64,000 nt of DNA from Theristus sp. LFF4_11 (lineage: Eukaryota > Nematoda > Chromadorea > Monhysterida > Xyalidae): positions 62,001 to 126,000 of the forward strand of contig JASANC010001597.1 in assembly GCA_030248135.1 (NCBI GenBank). The letters are read 5' to 3'. A program made the position numbers and the translations under genes. The notes below the pieces were generated by a model. That model was not told where the DNA came from and made no database searches. It worked only from the letters and a program-made list of their open reading frames with translations. Of the stretch, positions 21,447 through 33,400 are shown piece by piece; position 1 is the stretch's first letter, and the number at the start of each line of letters is the position of its first letter.

Positions 21447-24400
21447 GTCAGTGGTTTTTTTTATTTTTTTGTGGATTCGATGAGCACGCACGTCAACGAA
21501 AAAACTGAAACGCGCTTTTAGCTTGATCGATTGAAAAAAATGTCTTAGGGTTCTAAAAAAGTTCCCAAGTTCGAAAAAAATTTTAAAAGACTTTTTAGTA
21601 AATTCGAGGGAAAACGGTCAACTAAGGTGCATTTTGCATTTTCTTGAAAAAAGTACAATTTTTATGGGTAAAATTTGTTTTTTTATTACGGTATGGCCGG
21701 TTAAACATGGCAGCTTTTTTCAGGGTGCAAGGAGCGCGCGAATTTTGAATGAAAGAAAAAAGACGTTCAGAAACTGAATTGTGTGCCAAATTTGACGCGT
21801 TTTTTTAAACTAATGGATTATCCGCGCTATTCTGTTCATTCTTTATCCCTTGTACACATGATTGGGAACTACGTTGGCTTTTTTGAAAAAGACAACTCCT
21901 AGTCTGCGGCTGATCCCGCCTTGATGGACTGCCTCATTTATTCGGCTATACTGTAATTAAAAATATCCCGATTTTTTGAGAAATTTTTAATTCAGAAAAG
22001 TTTTGCATCCTAATTGGTTCACGTGATAAACATTCACATACACACAAAGTCCGTGAACGAAACAACAAACTGCAATTCTGTTGCTGGAAATAGCTGGTGA
22101 ACAAGATATTTTAGCTTTCTGGGGTACCTGACCTGCATTTGAAATTACAGCGTTATCCGCTGTTTGCTGGGATGTAGTTTGTTAGTCGACTGAAAATGCA
22201 TCCGCAATTCTGCACCACACTTTGCATGTATGTACTTCACTCACTGCAATTTCAGCTACGAGTTTTCGAAGAGCGCAGCGTCAACACGGCAACGGAGACA
22301 GACTGTGCTGAAAGGCATGCGCAGCTTGCAACTGCGTGTCAACTCAAATGGCAGCTGCGAACTGTTGCAGTTCATCGAAAAACGCGGTCAGTACACGCCA
22401 GAATAACTGACCTAGATACGTACCGTAATACTGTAATCTTCTCTTGGTTCTGCAACTCGATGCGCGCACAACCTGGATAGCAGTTTCAAGCTTGCCGCGG
22501 CAATTCAAACATGGTGAAGAGATACGGGTCCCCGAAATACGATCGAGTTACTCACGGAATGGCCGAGTAATTATGACTGCCTATAGATAGAATTATAGAA
22601 TTTTTGTGATTTGATAGAGCTGTTGGTGTGGACAATGATTTCAGTTGTGTTGGACACGAAAAAACAACGAATTTTTTACTTTTTCACAGCGAACGATTCC
22701 TACTCTCTGCTGATCGATATCATCGACAATGACTATGGGTGTTACTCGTATGTCGGTCGTCAGCCAAGAGCAGAGCAACCGCAAAAGTTGACTTTAGGCC
22801 TGGCTTGCTGGGACGTCAAGTGGTGTGAACTGTGCGTTCTAAGCAAGTAAGAGCATAAAACACCAGACGAAACAGCGTTTTACCCGCATAACCTGCATAA
22901 CAATCCAGTTCTAAATTGAATGCATTCAACTGATTGGTTGGTGATCGTGATCACGTGATGCACGTTTTCTGTGCAGACATTGCTGTGGAGGCGGAGTCAG
23001 TCCAGCACAGAGCGCATGCATGCACGTGATCACCAACCAATCAGCTGATTCTCCATAACTTACTATGCCTGTTTTGTCACACTGTGCACTTTGCCACCAA
23101 TGCAGCATCCACCACGAGCTGATGCATGTGCTCGGCTTCTTCCACGAACACCAACGGCCAGACCGCGACCGATTCGTGCGTGTCAACGTGGCAAACTTCA
23201 AGGTTGACTCATGACTGTAGCGTTTGAATGAAACAGAGTGATCCGAAGAAACGTGCCAAAAATTGTAAAATTGTATTGTGTTGACATTGGTTTCAGAATT
23301 GGACTGCGCAAGAAGTGAACTATCGCCGCATCAACCTGACTGATGCGATTACAATGAATGTACCGTATGACTATGGCAGTGTGACGCACTATCCCCTCAA
23401 TGCAAATTCGATCCATCAGCTCGACAAAACGTTGCAGAACCTGACGGTATGGCTCAGAAAAATTTTTTCATTCACTTTTGCTTTCTACTCAGAAGAAAAC
23501 GGGTTTTATAAAAAAAATAGTATTGAGTAGCGAGGAGTTTTACATTTTCAGGATTGCATTTTACTCCTCATATTTTGTGTTCGGTTTTATAAAAACTTAT
23601 CAAATCCGAAACTACTCATATAAAATCTTACAAGTCAAATTCAAAAATCTGAGTACCGTGGTTTCTGGTGGTATGGTTTTATTTTTGATGGTTTTGATGA
23701 AAATGGTTTATAAGAAGAAACAGAAAGCAAAAAACTCAAACTTCAGAATGAGCCGTTTTGTCCATTGAGTTTTTTTTGTACCTCAATCACAACAACCAAA
23801 CAGCGCACGCACACAAACGGTATTACAACAACGCACGTGTCACCACAGTGGTTTATGCGGCCGCAAAAATCGTGTTTCGTGCGTGTACGTTTTGAAAATT
23901 GCGTTTGCAGATGATCCCACCCGGTGTTTACGTTGCTGACGAGCAAAACCCGCTGAGTGAAAGCGATGTGAAGCGAATCCAGCTGCGATATGGGTTAGTT
24001 CAGTGGTCGAGTCAATGTGAGTTTGCATCGCAGTACGTAAAGTTTGCTGTTATCGGTTTCGCCGGGTAGACGAATACCGATGTGCCCCCCATGGCTCGAT
24101 CGCAACACAACGTCTCAAAACCTTACTATCCGAGTGAAACATCAGCGAACCGAAAAACTTGTTTTGCGTTTTTACCTTCCAAAACATTTAATAAGGCATA
24201 GATATTTTTCGCGTTTAATTTTGCAGATGCCCACGTCCACTAATTCGCCCGACCCGACCAGGTCAGTATGCTAGGTGCAGCGATTTTTTTGTGCTTTGAG
24301 CACGGTCAATGGTCATTGTACACTTTCCGATGCCTGTAAAAACACTCATTTTATGTACCGGGTGTGCGCATCAACAAATGTTTTCTAAAAAGTTATGAAT

Positions 24401-27400
24401 TACCGTAAAGTCTTGCATATAAGGTTCCTCCCATTTATAAGACCCCCACCCAAAAGTGGGCGGAGTGTCACACGGCGGGTAACCAAAACATTCAAAATTT
24501 TGACTTGATCGAAATTCCACCCCGTTTATAAGGCCCGGACTTCCTAATGTTCGCTTTATAAGACCTCCTCCCACTTATAAGGTTGTCACACAAAATTCCA
24601 CTTTTTTCAGATATTTTTGATATTCAAATTTATATAAGGAGACCTTATATGCAAGACTTTACGGTAATTGAACAATAATCTTTCCGATTCTTTTTTTAAC
24701 ACACATTTCACCCTAATGATCATTGCGTTATAAATTGACACTTATCATTGTGTGATAAGGATTTTTGAACAAACAGGAGTTCAGTTACTGTGATAAGTGC
24801 TTGGGAATGTAAAGATGATTTTTTTAAATACTTTTATTGTTTATTGTTTATTCAATGTATTTATTGTTTTGTTTATTGCTGTGACAGCGCAGGTGAACCC
24901 AATCGCAGGCATTTACATTGTTTGTGTGTGACGCCGATTGCTGTCTGGTTCCAGAGGACTGTGTGATGTCGCGTTGGGGCCAGTGGAGCGCATGCAGCGT
25001 CTCGTGTGGCCCCGGTGGTGTGCAACGTCGACGCCGCTCAATTGTGACGCCACCGACTGGCAACGGCAAACCCTGCGGCGACGCAATGGAACGCAGAAGA
25101 TGCACAGCTGGCACTGACTGTGCTGGTGTGTTTTGGTGGAGTAGTTTTACCACCGGCGCAAACTCGTATCGTAACACTCAGCAGGACCCTGTTTTTAAAG
25201 TGAACCCAAAAATATTGCGGGAGAAAAATTGAGCCCACCCTACTACATACAGTGTATATTCGTATTCAGGAAAACAAGAAGACTTTAATTTCTGTTATCT
25301 ACAAATAACTTTTCCAGTTACAAATCTACATTTTTTGAGTAAATTCAAAGTGATGTCTTCTGTGGCTGTATGTAGTTGTTTTAAAAACGTTGCAGAGGAC
25401 AACATCCGAGTCTGTAGTCATGATTCCAGTTTGATATCGCTCACAACAACGGGTAGCAAACATTATTTCAGTTGTCTGCCCCACTGGCCACCTCAAGTGT
25501 GACAACAATGAATGCGTGCCGGCGACCTACAGGTGTGACGGCTACAACGACTGCACAGACAACACGGATGAACGAAACTGCCCCACGACCACGACCACGA
25601 CTTCATCCACGACGACGACGACGACCACTGCCACGACCACGACCACGACCAGCCTCGGTAAGATGAATAGAAGGTGTTCGGTGTTCAAGTAGTTCACGCA
25701 AAGCGATTTGATGTTGTTGTTTTTTGCGGAACGTAGAAGCCAGACAAACTTATAACGGTAACGTGCAACAAAATTTCGATTTGGCGAGCGTAGATAGTGC
25801 TTGTGGAACCGTGTTGCCAAGATTGTCGCTGCAGCAAAAGAAACTGCATAGAGAATGATTCGTTTTTTTTTGCTGCCATGCATTGATTGCTACGTGCTAT
25901 TCTGTTCCTTCTTTATCCCTTGTACACATGATTGGGAATTACGTTGGCTTTTATGAAAAAGACAACTCCTAGTCTGCGGCTAATACCGCCTTGATGGACT
26001 GCCTCATTTATTCGGCCATACTGTATGTGTGTCGAATCGAACCATATGTGTCCATTAATCGGAATCGGACTGTGCTGAAATTCAATCGACATCTACGAGT
26101 TTGTTTTTCGGACTAACAAATTGAAATCATTTTCAAAATTGCTTCCATGGTTGGCGAGTTTTGGTAGTCCAAATGGGTGGCCCACTGTCTCTGCACGATC
26201 CTCTGTATTTTTCGACAACGTACGGTTCTGTTCTTCATTCTGCTCCAACCGTATTTGCAGCAACGGACGTGCTGATCATAGAAGACCGCTTTTCCCCGCC
26301 CCAACCCGTGCGACTGCTGCGCACCGACAGGCGTCCGGAGACAATCGAGACCGTGACACGACACGACATCATCCAAGAGAGACTGGCCGGTGCGGTGATG
26401 AACGGCGACGACGAAATGATGCTGATTGATGGTAAGTGAAAAAACGCGAAATTTTTGAAAAGCACGAGCAAAAAGCAGCAAACGAAACGATTGTTTTAAA
26501 AATGCTCGCTTTCGAAAAAGGCTAACATTGGAGCTTTTACAATTGTCGCGCTTGTTGATTGTGGCTACGCACTGTTCGATTGTGGCAGAAGCCATGATTT
26601 ACATTACTAGTTGGTTATGTTATGGAGTTTGACTGTACATGTCGTTTAAAAAAACGACGGTAAATCATGTCAAGATCAAGAATAATGTAATCAAAGCGCC
26701 GTACTCCATATTGCCCGAGTGTCTCTCATATCCACCATAGTTGTATGTTCACTCTCGTCATAGTTGTCACCCTCGTGGCCTGGTGGTAGTGCGTTAGACT
26801 ACAGTTTGTGCGCTCGGGGGATCGAGCCCCGCCGAGGAGTGTATAGGCACTTAATAACTAAGAAAACTCGATGGGCGCCTTACTCAATGGCGTTCTGTTC
26901 GCTTCTCTGGGTTACCCCTGGCTAAAAACATCGCTAAAAATCCCAACAACAACAACAACAACACTTTACAGAGCGCAGCACATCCCACAGCCACGTGTTC
27001 AACGTGCGCACGCGGACGTGGGTGACGCGCGGTGTGCCGCCGGTGCAACTGGAAAGAAGTTTAGACACGTCCACGCACTACCTGGCACAGTGGAACGTGA
27101 TCATAGTGTGCGGCTGTCGTTGCTGTGGCGCATGTGAACGATCGTGCGAACAGCGACCGGCTGACGACCACGCGGCGCCCTGGACGCTCGTTCACGTCAA
27201 TCGCACACAGGCGCCAGAGCTCTGCCTGTATGAACACGCCGCTGCCGTGCACCAGGTGCGTGATTTCTTTGAACATTGGAGGACTTTGGTGAACTGATTT
27301 TTTTGGTAATGGTGTTGTTGTTGTTGTTGTTGTGATTTTTAGGCGATGTTTTTAGCCAGGGCTAACCCAGAGAAGCGTACAGAACGCCGTTGAGTAGGGC

Positions 27401-30400
27401 GCCCATCGAGTTTTCTCTGTCATTAAGTGCCTATACACCCCTCGGCGGGGCTCGATCCCCCGAGCGCACAGACTGTAGTCTAACGCACTACCACCAGGCC
27501 ACGAGGGTGTTTTAATTGAATAGGCTGTAATGTATGGTAGAAACAGCTGGTTGTTTGTATTGTATTTTTTTAGTCTTCTGCTTAAAATTGGAGATTTATG
27601 AAGCATAAATTGGCATGCTCGCTCAGTGATCTGTGACGCATCAGTTACTTTTAGTCACTGAGGAATCCGTTTTTCTGTCATAGTTGCTGTTATTTTATTA
27701 TCTCTGTTTCCAGCCTCCGTGGCTTAACTGGTTTTGTGCAAAAAAATATTGTCACCGCTATTCGCTGTTTTTGTTGTGCTTCTTTACCTCAAGTTCATGG
27801 ATGAGAGCTCAAAAGTCACCGTAGCCGTTCAAAGTTCCAGACGTAAAACGCGAGAAGAATGGCTGTGCTGTGCACAGTGTAGCAGCCACTATCACTTAAA
27901 AAAGGCATCCTGTGCTGGCGCTGTGCGTGTGCATTCATGTGTGCATGGATAGATAAAAAACAAAAAAACATGACACGCTTGCATTTTTTTGGTAAAGGAA
28001 AATTTTGCTCGTTCAGTTTTCCAGTGGTGTGTGGAAAATCAGAGAAATAAATGGCCAAAAATAATTTCCATACTGTGCTTGGATTGTTTTACTTCTCGGC
28101 CATTCAATCAGAAAACAATCCCAAAGCACAATAACAAACAATTGCAGGGTGAGCTGTTCGTCACTGGTGGCTGGTGCCGTAAAGGGCAAATGACGCATCG
28201 TCTGTCGTACAACCGTGACGGTGCCCAGTGGAAGTGGCACCGTCTGGCAGACATGCAGAAGGGACGATTCAATCACGGCATGGCCTCCGATGGCACGCAC
28301 CTGTATGTGCTGAGTTCTCTGACACATTATGGCTTTCTAGGTGCATGGAAATTTTATTGCGACCGCTTTTTGTTTCAGAGTCAAAATTGCATCAGTGTAC
28401 GAGTAGTACAGGGGGGGTAATTAGGGAGCAGATTTCGCTGCTCCCTGATCTGTCCTGCTCCCTGGTTGCTCCCTGATCTGTCCTGCTCCCTGGTTGCTCC
28501 CTGATCTGTCCTGCTCCCTGGTTGCTCCCTGATCTGTCCTGCTCCCTGGTTGCTCCCTGATCTGTCCTGCTCCCTGGTTGCTCCCTGATATGTCCTGCTC
28601 CCTGTTTTCGCCCATTGGTCCTTACCATTTTTCTGCTCCCTGCGTCCCTGTTGGTTGATGCATATTATGGTTAACCTTGGTGGCCCTGAAGAGGGCCGTT
28701 GGGTTTGGGTAAGTGGCATAGAGACTAGCTCTATGCCTGTGGCGTTTCTTCGGCGCGGCGCTTCTTCGTGTTCTCGGTTTTCTTCGGGAACGTCACTGTG
28801 AACTTCGGGCGCCAGCTGTTGTTTTCCAGCTGTTTCTTCAAGGCCGCCCAGAATTCATGGACGGGATTCACGGGACCCGCGAGCAAGGGTCTGGCGGCCG
28901 TGTCGGTGTATGTGCCCGTCCTGTTGTACGGGCACTGCGGACGGCACGTGTCGCCGCTGGCGTGATGCGCGAGCCAGCACGTCGGCAGCGTGTTCTTATC
29001 GTGCAGCAGCGGATGCTGCTTTGCGAAGCGGCAGCTGTTTCCCGCCTGCTGCCATCCTTCGACCGAGTGCCAGCAGCTGTCCGGATACGCTGACATGATG
29101 CACCAGGGCTCGCGCCCAAGCACCACACGAACGACGTGGCACGGCACACTGAGCGTCTGTAGAGATTCGCTGTAGCTTCGGCCCACCACGAACGGAAAGT
29201 GGGCCTCGATGACGACCTTCAGCGGCGCGCCTTCTTTTGGCTGGTCAGCGAACCGCGCGTATTGCACACCATGCATTAGTGTGAACGCAAGCAGTTCGAT
29301 CAGTTCGACGCCAGACGCGAAGACGGAGGGCGGATTTTGTCCATCGTCAGCCTCGCCCAAAACGTGACGGCTGCAGATGTGGCGGAAACCGGTGACGGCC
29401 GACGAATTCTGATGCATCGATTTTGATTCATAGTAGAGCGGTACCGGTATGTGCGTGTTACACAACGACGATCTCACGAAAGGCGCACACACAATCGGTT
29501 CCGTGAATTTGAGCAAACGTTTCTTCTGCTTCCGAGTTACAATCGTAAACCCATCAGAATCCATTTTTTACCACAATTATTACCAGCCGGCTGGTTTTTA
29601 TAGGCACATGTGCCAGTTTCATCGCGGCTGTGCGGCGCCAAAAAGTCTGTGCGCTGAAAAAGCGCTGTTACGCAACACACATTTTTGGCGCCAAAACTTT
29701 TGTGCGCTGACCTTGTTACGTAACGTGTTGGCAGCGTGCCAACAGAAACTTTTGGCTGAAGCCATTTTGCTCGGAAGTCTTTTTGTCCCTGGTGTAAAAA
29801 TAGTTTGCTTGGTTGGCCCTGAAGAGGGCCGTTGGGTTTGAGTAAGTGGCTGTTGAAGCCTAGTGATTGAATTCGTACATTTGTGCACGAAATCGTGCGT
29901 TTTCCAGTCGCTGCAATCGTCGGAGTCGCATCAAAACTTTAATTCTGTATCTCAAAAACTTCAAATAGACCAAGTGAGCAGCAGGTGTTTTTTGCATTTT
30001 CACACGCAAATACACATGGGCTCGATGGTACCTCATACTGAAACAGTTTTTTTTTCATTTTTTTTTGGTTTTATACTAAAACAACACTAGAAATACCAGT
30101 TTCATCGCGGCTGTGAATTTTAAAACCCAACAATAACTTAAGACATTGGTATTTTATTATTTCATGATAATTTTGTCTTTTGTGAGTGAGCATTGTGCGC
30201 CTGTGTGTCTATAACACACACGCATTTTGCGTGCGCTGCATACAGCTTTATCCACCCAGTAACGTCGCCTCATTAAAAAGCATGAATATCAGCGCTGCCT
30301 GTGTGTGTTAATCATTACTGCGGGGCTTCTGCGCGTGTGCTGCGAATACGCCTGTTGAAAATCTTCGCGTCAACTGCACGCATCGTCGCGATTGAACCTT

Positions 30401-33400
30401 CGTGCTGTGCTGGTGTGCAGTGTCTGTTTCGACTACGCGTGTTTCGTAGCGGCTGTGTGCGATGAGCAACAAACAGCGTTGCACCAGACAAAAGAAACTC
30501 GCGCTCGAACTCACACGATTGGCTGGCCTGACCGGAAACGAGAAATCCTGCGGAATTCCCGAGCTGCAGATGTTCCAGAACGTCATGCCCGGCTACAGAA
30601 TTCGTGTTCTCAGCGCTGACGAGATGATGACGTTCATTTTCGACGGCGCGAAAACCGGAAAACCACTCGATCTGCTGCTCCACAATGAACATTTCGACGT
30701 CCTCGGCTCAGTTCCTGGTTTCCTGGAGAAGAATTATTTCTGCCAGTATTGTAAAACGGGCTATAAGCATCCGAACTCCCATGCGGCCTGCGGTCACCGG
30801 TGCCGCTCGTGCTACAGTGTTGGCGACTGCACTCCTGCCGGCTCGAAATACTGCTTCGACTGTCGTCGTTGGTTCGTCTCGCCGCAGTGCTTTGAAAAGC
30901 ATAAAGTCACACACACCTACTACGCTGAAACCGACGGAAAGCGCCAGAAACTCGAAACCTCCACTTGCGCTCGCATTCAGCGGTGTCATTGCGGCGTCAC
31001 CATCCATCGAAATAAAAAAAAGGTGTTTATAACCGCATATGTTTATAACTGTTTATAATTTGTGTAATTTAAGCGTACTTTTGTCCGAATTTTTTCTGTA
31101 AATTTTTAAAACTATTTCAGGATCATGTTTGCGGTCATGTGAAGTGTCATCTGTGCGGCGAGCAGGTGACTGCCGACCATCTGTGCTACATGGACCCACC
31201 ATCGAAACCACGAAACAAAAAGCCGAGCTTCATCTTCTTCGATTTTGAGGTATAAATTTGAAAAAAAATTCATTGGTAATACTTTGCATTACGCCTTACG
31301 ATTTTCAGCAGTTAAAAGCAGTTTTTTTTGCAGACCACTCAGGACACTGTTGTTGACGAAACGCCCGAGGGCTCTGTCTTCCAGCATCGCGTGAATTGCT
31401 GTTGTGTGCAGAAGGCGTGCGACCGTTGCTGTGACAAACCACTGAGCGAACGCTGTCCGACATGTGGCGACCGGGCGAAAGATTTTGTGGGCGACGACGC
31501 TTTGGATCGATTCTGCGACTACTTGTTCTCTGAAGAGAATAAGGGTTGCATCGCCATTGCCCATAATGCTCGAGGTAATTTTGAATTAACTTATTGTTAT
31601 CATAAAGTGTACCTCATCACTGTTTTTTCTACAGGTTTCGACTCGCAGTTCATCATGCAGTGGCTCTACCGAAACGCCCATGTGCCGACCGTGATCACTC
31701 GTGGTCTTGAGTTGATGAAACTCACTGCTGCGAATGTCACTGTGCTCGACTCGCTGAACTACCTGCCGTTCGCCCTCAGCGCTATCCCGAAAGCCTTTGG
31801 CATCGACGGTGATAAAGGCTACTTTCCGCATCTGTTTAACCGGCGTGAAAACTGGGACTACTGCGGTGATCTGCCCGACGCTTGGTTTGTTCTCTACTTG
31901 CTTCTTTTTCAATTTCAGGTTCTGCGGCTTTGCAGTAGTCTTTTTAAACCTTGAATTTCAGGTTCTACGGCGTTGGCAGCATGAAACCGAAACCCCGCGA
32001 CGAGTTCTACAGCTGGTACAATGACGCGGTCCGCCGGGGCGATCAGTTCGACTTTCAGCGCGATTTAGTCATGTACTGTCGTCAGGATGTCTCCATCTTG
32101 AGGCAGGGGTGCATGACCTTCCGCCGCATCTTGCTCGATCTGTTTGACACCGATCCGTTCGTCGAGGCCACCACCATCGCCTCGACTTGCATGGTCCTCT
32201 ACCGAAAAAACTTCTTGCCGCTGCGGTCCATTGGTGTCGTTCCACACCTTGGCTACAGGAAGAACGACCGACACAGCATCATCGCGATGAAGTGGCTGAA
32301 GTTCCTGGCGCACAGCGAAAACCTCGACATTGCCCACGCCCGAAACGGTGGCGAGCAGCGAGTTGGCCACTATAAAGTCGACGGTCTTCTGCGCCCGAAC
32401 GGACTTGTCATCTTCGAATTCTACGGATGTGTAAGTAATTAACTTTCTGTGAAACATCAGCCGTAAAACAAAACTTAACGAAATTGTTTACAGGTGTTTC
32501 ATGGCTGTCCTCGTTGTTACCCGAACCGGCATAATCGGCTGCCGATGTCCACGCTGACCGCCGACGAGGCGTACCAGTCCACGAAAACACGCGAGCGATT
32601 CCTGGAGGGGCACGGATTCCGCATCCGCAGCGTCTGGGAGTGTCAGTTGAAGCGTCAGCTCGCCGATAACCCGGAAATGGCTGCGTTCTTCCGCTCGGTC
32701 GACATTGACGAACCACTTGATCCTCGCGATGCATTCTTTGGAGGTATTTCTTTATTTTGTAAATTGTTCGAAATCTTGAAACCTCTTACACTAATGGTTG
32801 CTCGAAATCTTGAAACCTCTTACAGGCCGCACGAATGCCGTGAAACTCTACCACAAATGCGGGCCAGGCGAAAAGATCGGCTACTGCGACGTCACCAGTC
32901 TCTATCCCTGGGTGTGTAAATACGCCCGACTTCCAGTTGGCCACCCGAAAATCATCACCGAAAACTTTGACGAAGTCAGCGAAACGAAGCGACCCTACCA
33001 TGGACTGATGAAATGCGCCGTTATTCCTCCACGTCGTCTGCTCCATCCCATTCTCCCCTTCCGAAACCATCAGAAACTGCTGTTCCCGCTCTGCCGCACT
33101 TGCGCCGAAACTCGTCAGAACGCAGTGTGCCGGCACTCTGACAGCGAACGACAGTTGACGGGGACATGGACCACACCGGAAATCTACAAAGCTCTGGAGT
33201 CCGGCTACCGCATCAGTCGCGTCATCGAAGTGTACCACTTTGACGAATGGGCCGAATACGACGGAACCGATGAGTCGACCGGACTTTTCACGCGCTATGT
33301 GAACAGTTTCCTAAAAATAAAACAGGAAGCTTCCGGCTGGCCCTCATGGGTGAAAACCGAAGAAGACCGCGCCGACTATGTGCGTCGATACTTTGAACAC

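Larger units (their letters stand above)
28402..28717 (+). repeat. Polinton left terminal inverted repeat (316 bp)
   Basis: Inverse of 42613-42873. It includes six copies of a 28-bp unit (28438-28605) where the right repeat has four, then unique sequence shared with the right end (CCCATTGGTCCTTACCATTT), then the histone-like hairpin. Apart from repeat number, one G-run length and two substitutions near the inner edge, the two repeats match. Confidence 0.92.

Noticed and set aside
25542..25883. Minus-strand Val-rich frame
   Set aside because: Shadow of the Thr-rich linker codons of the LDLa exon.
26121..26429. Independent start of a kelch gene at 26121 or 26161
   Set aside because: The 26121 frame is not the kelch frame. 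The 26161 Met is in frame but has no signal peptide, and a clean phase 1 acceptor at 26260 joins the upstream LDLa exon.
28438..28605. CRISPR-like array
   Set aside because: Units are contiguous with no unique spacers; it is a minisatellite in a transposon end of a eukaryote.
28392..28719. Minus-strand frames with repeated [10 protein letters not shown]
   Set aside because: They translate the 28-bp tandem array of the Polinton terminal repeat; the same happens at the right end.
29449..29841. 130-codon plus-strand frame at the Polinton left end
   Set aside because: Lies over the minus-strand 277-aa gene start, its promoter and the internal stem-loop; no family resemblance.
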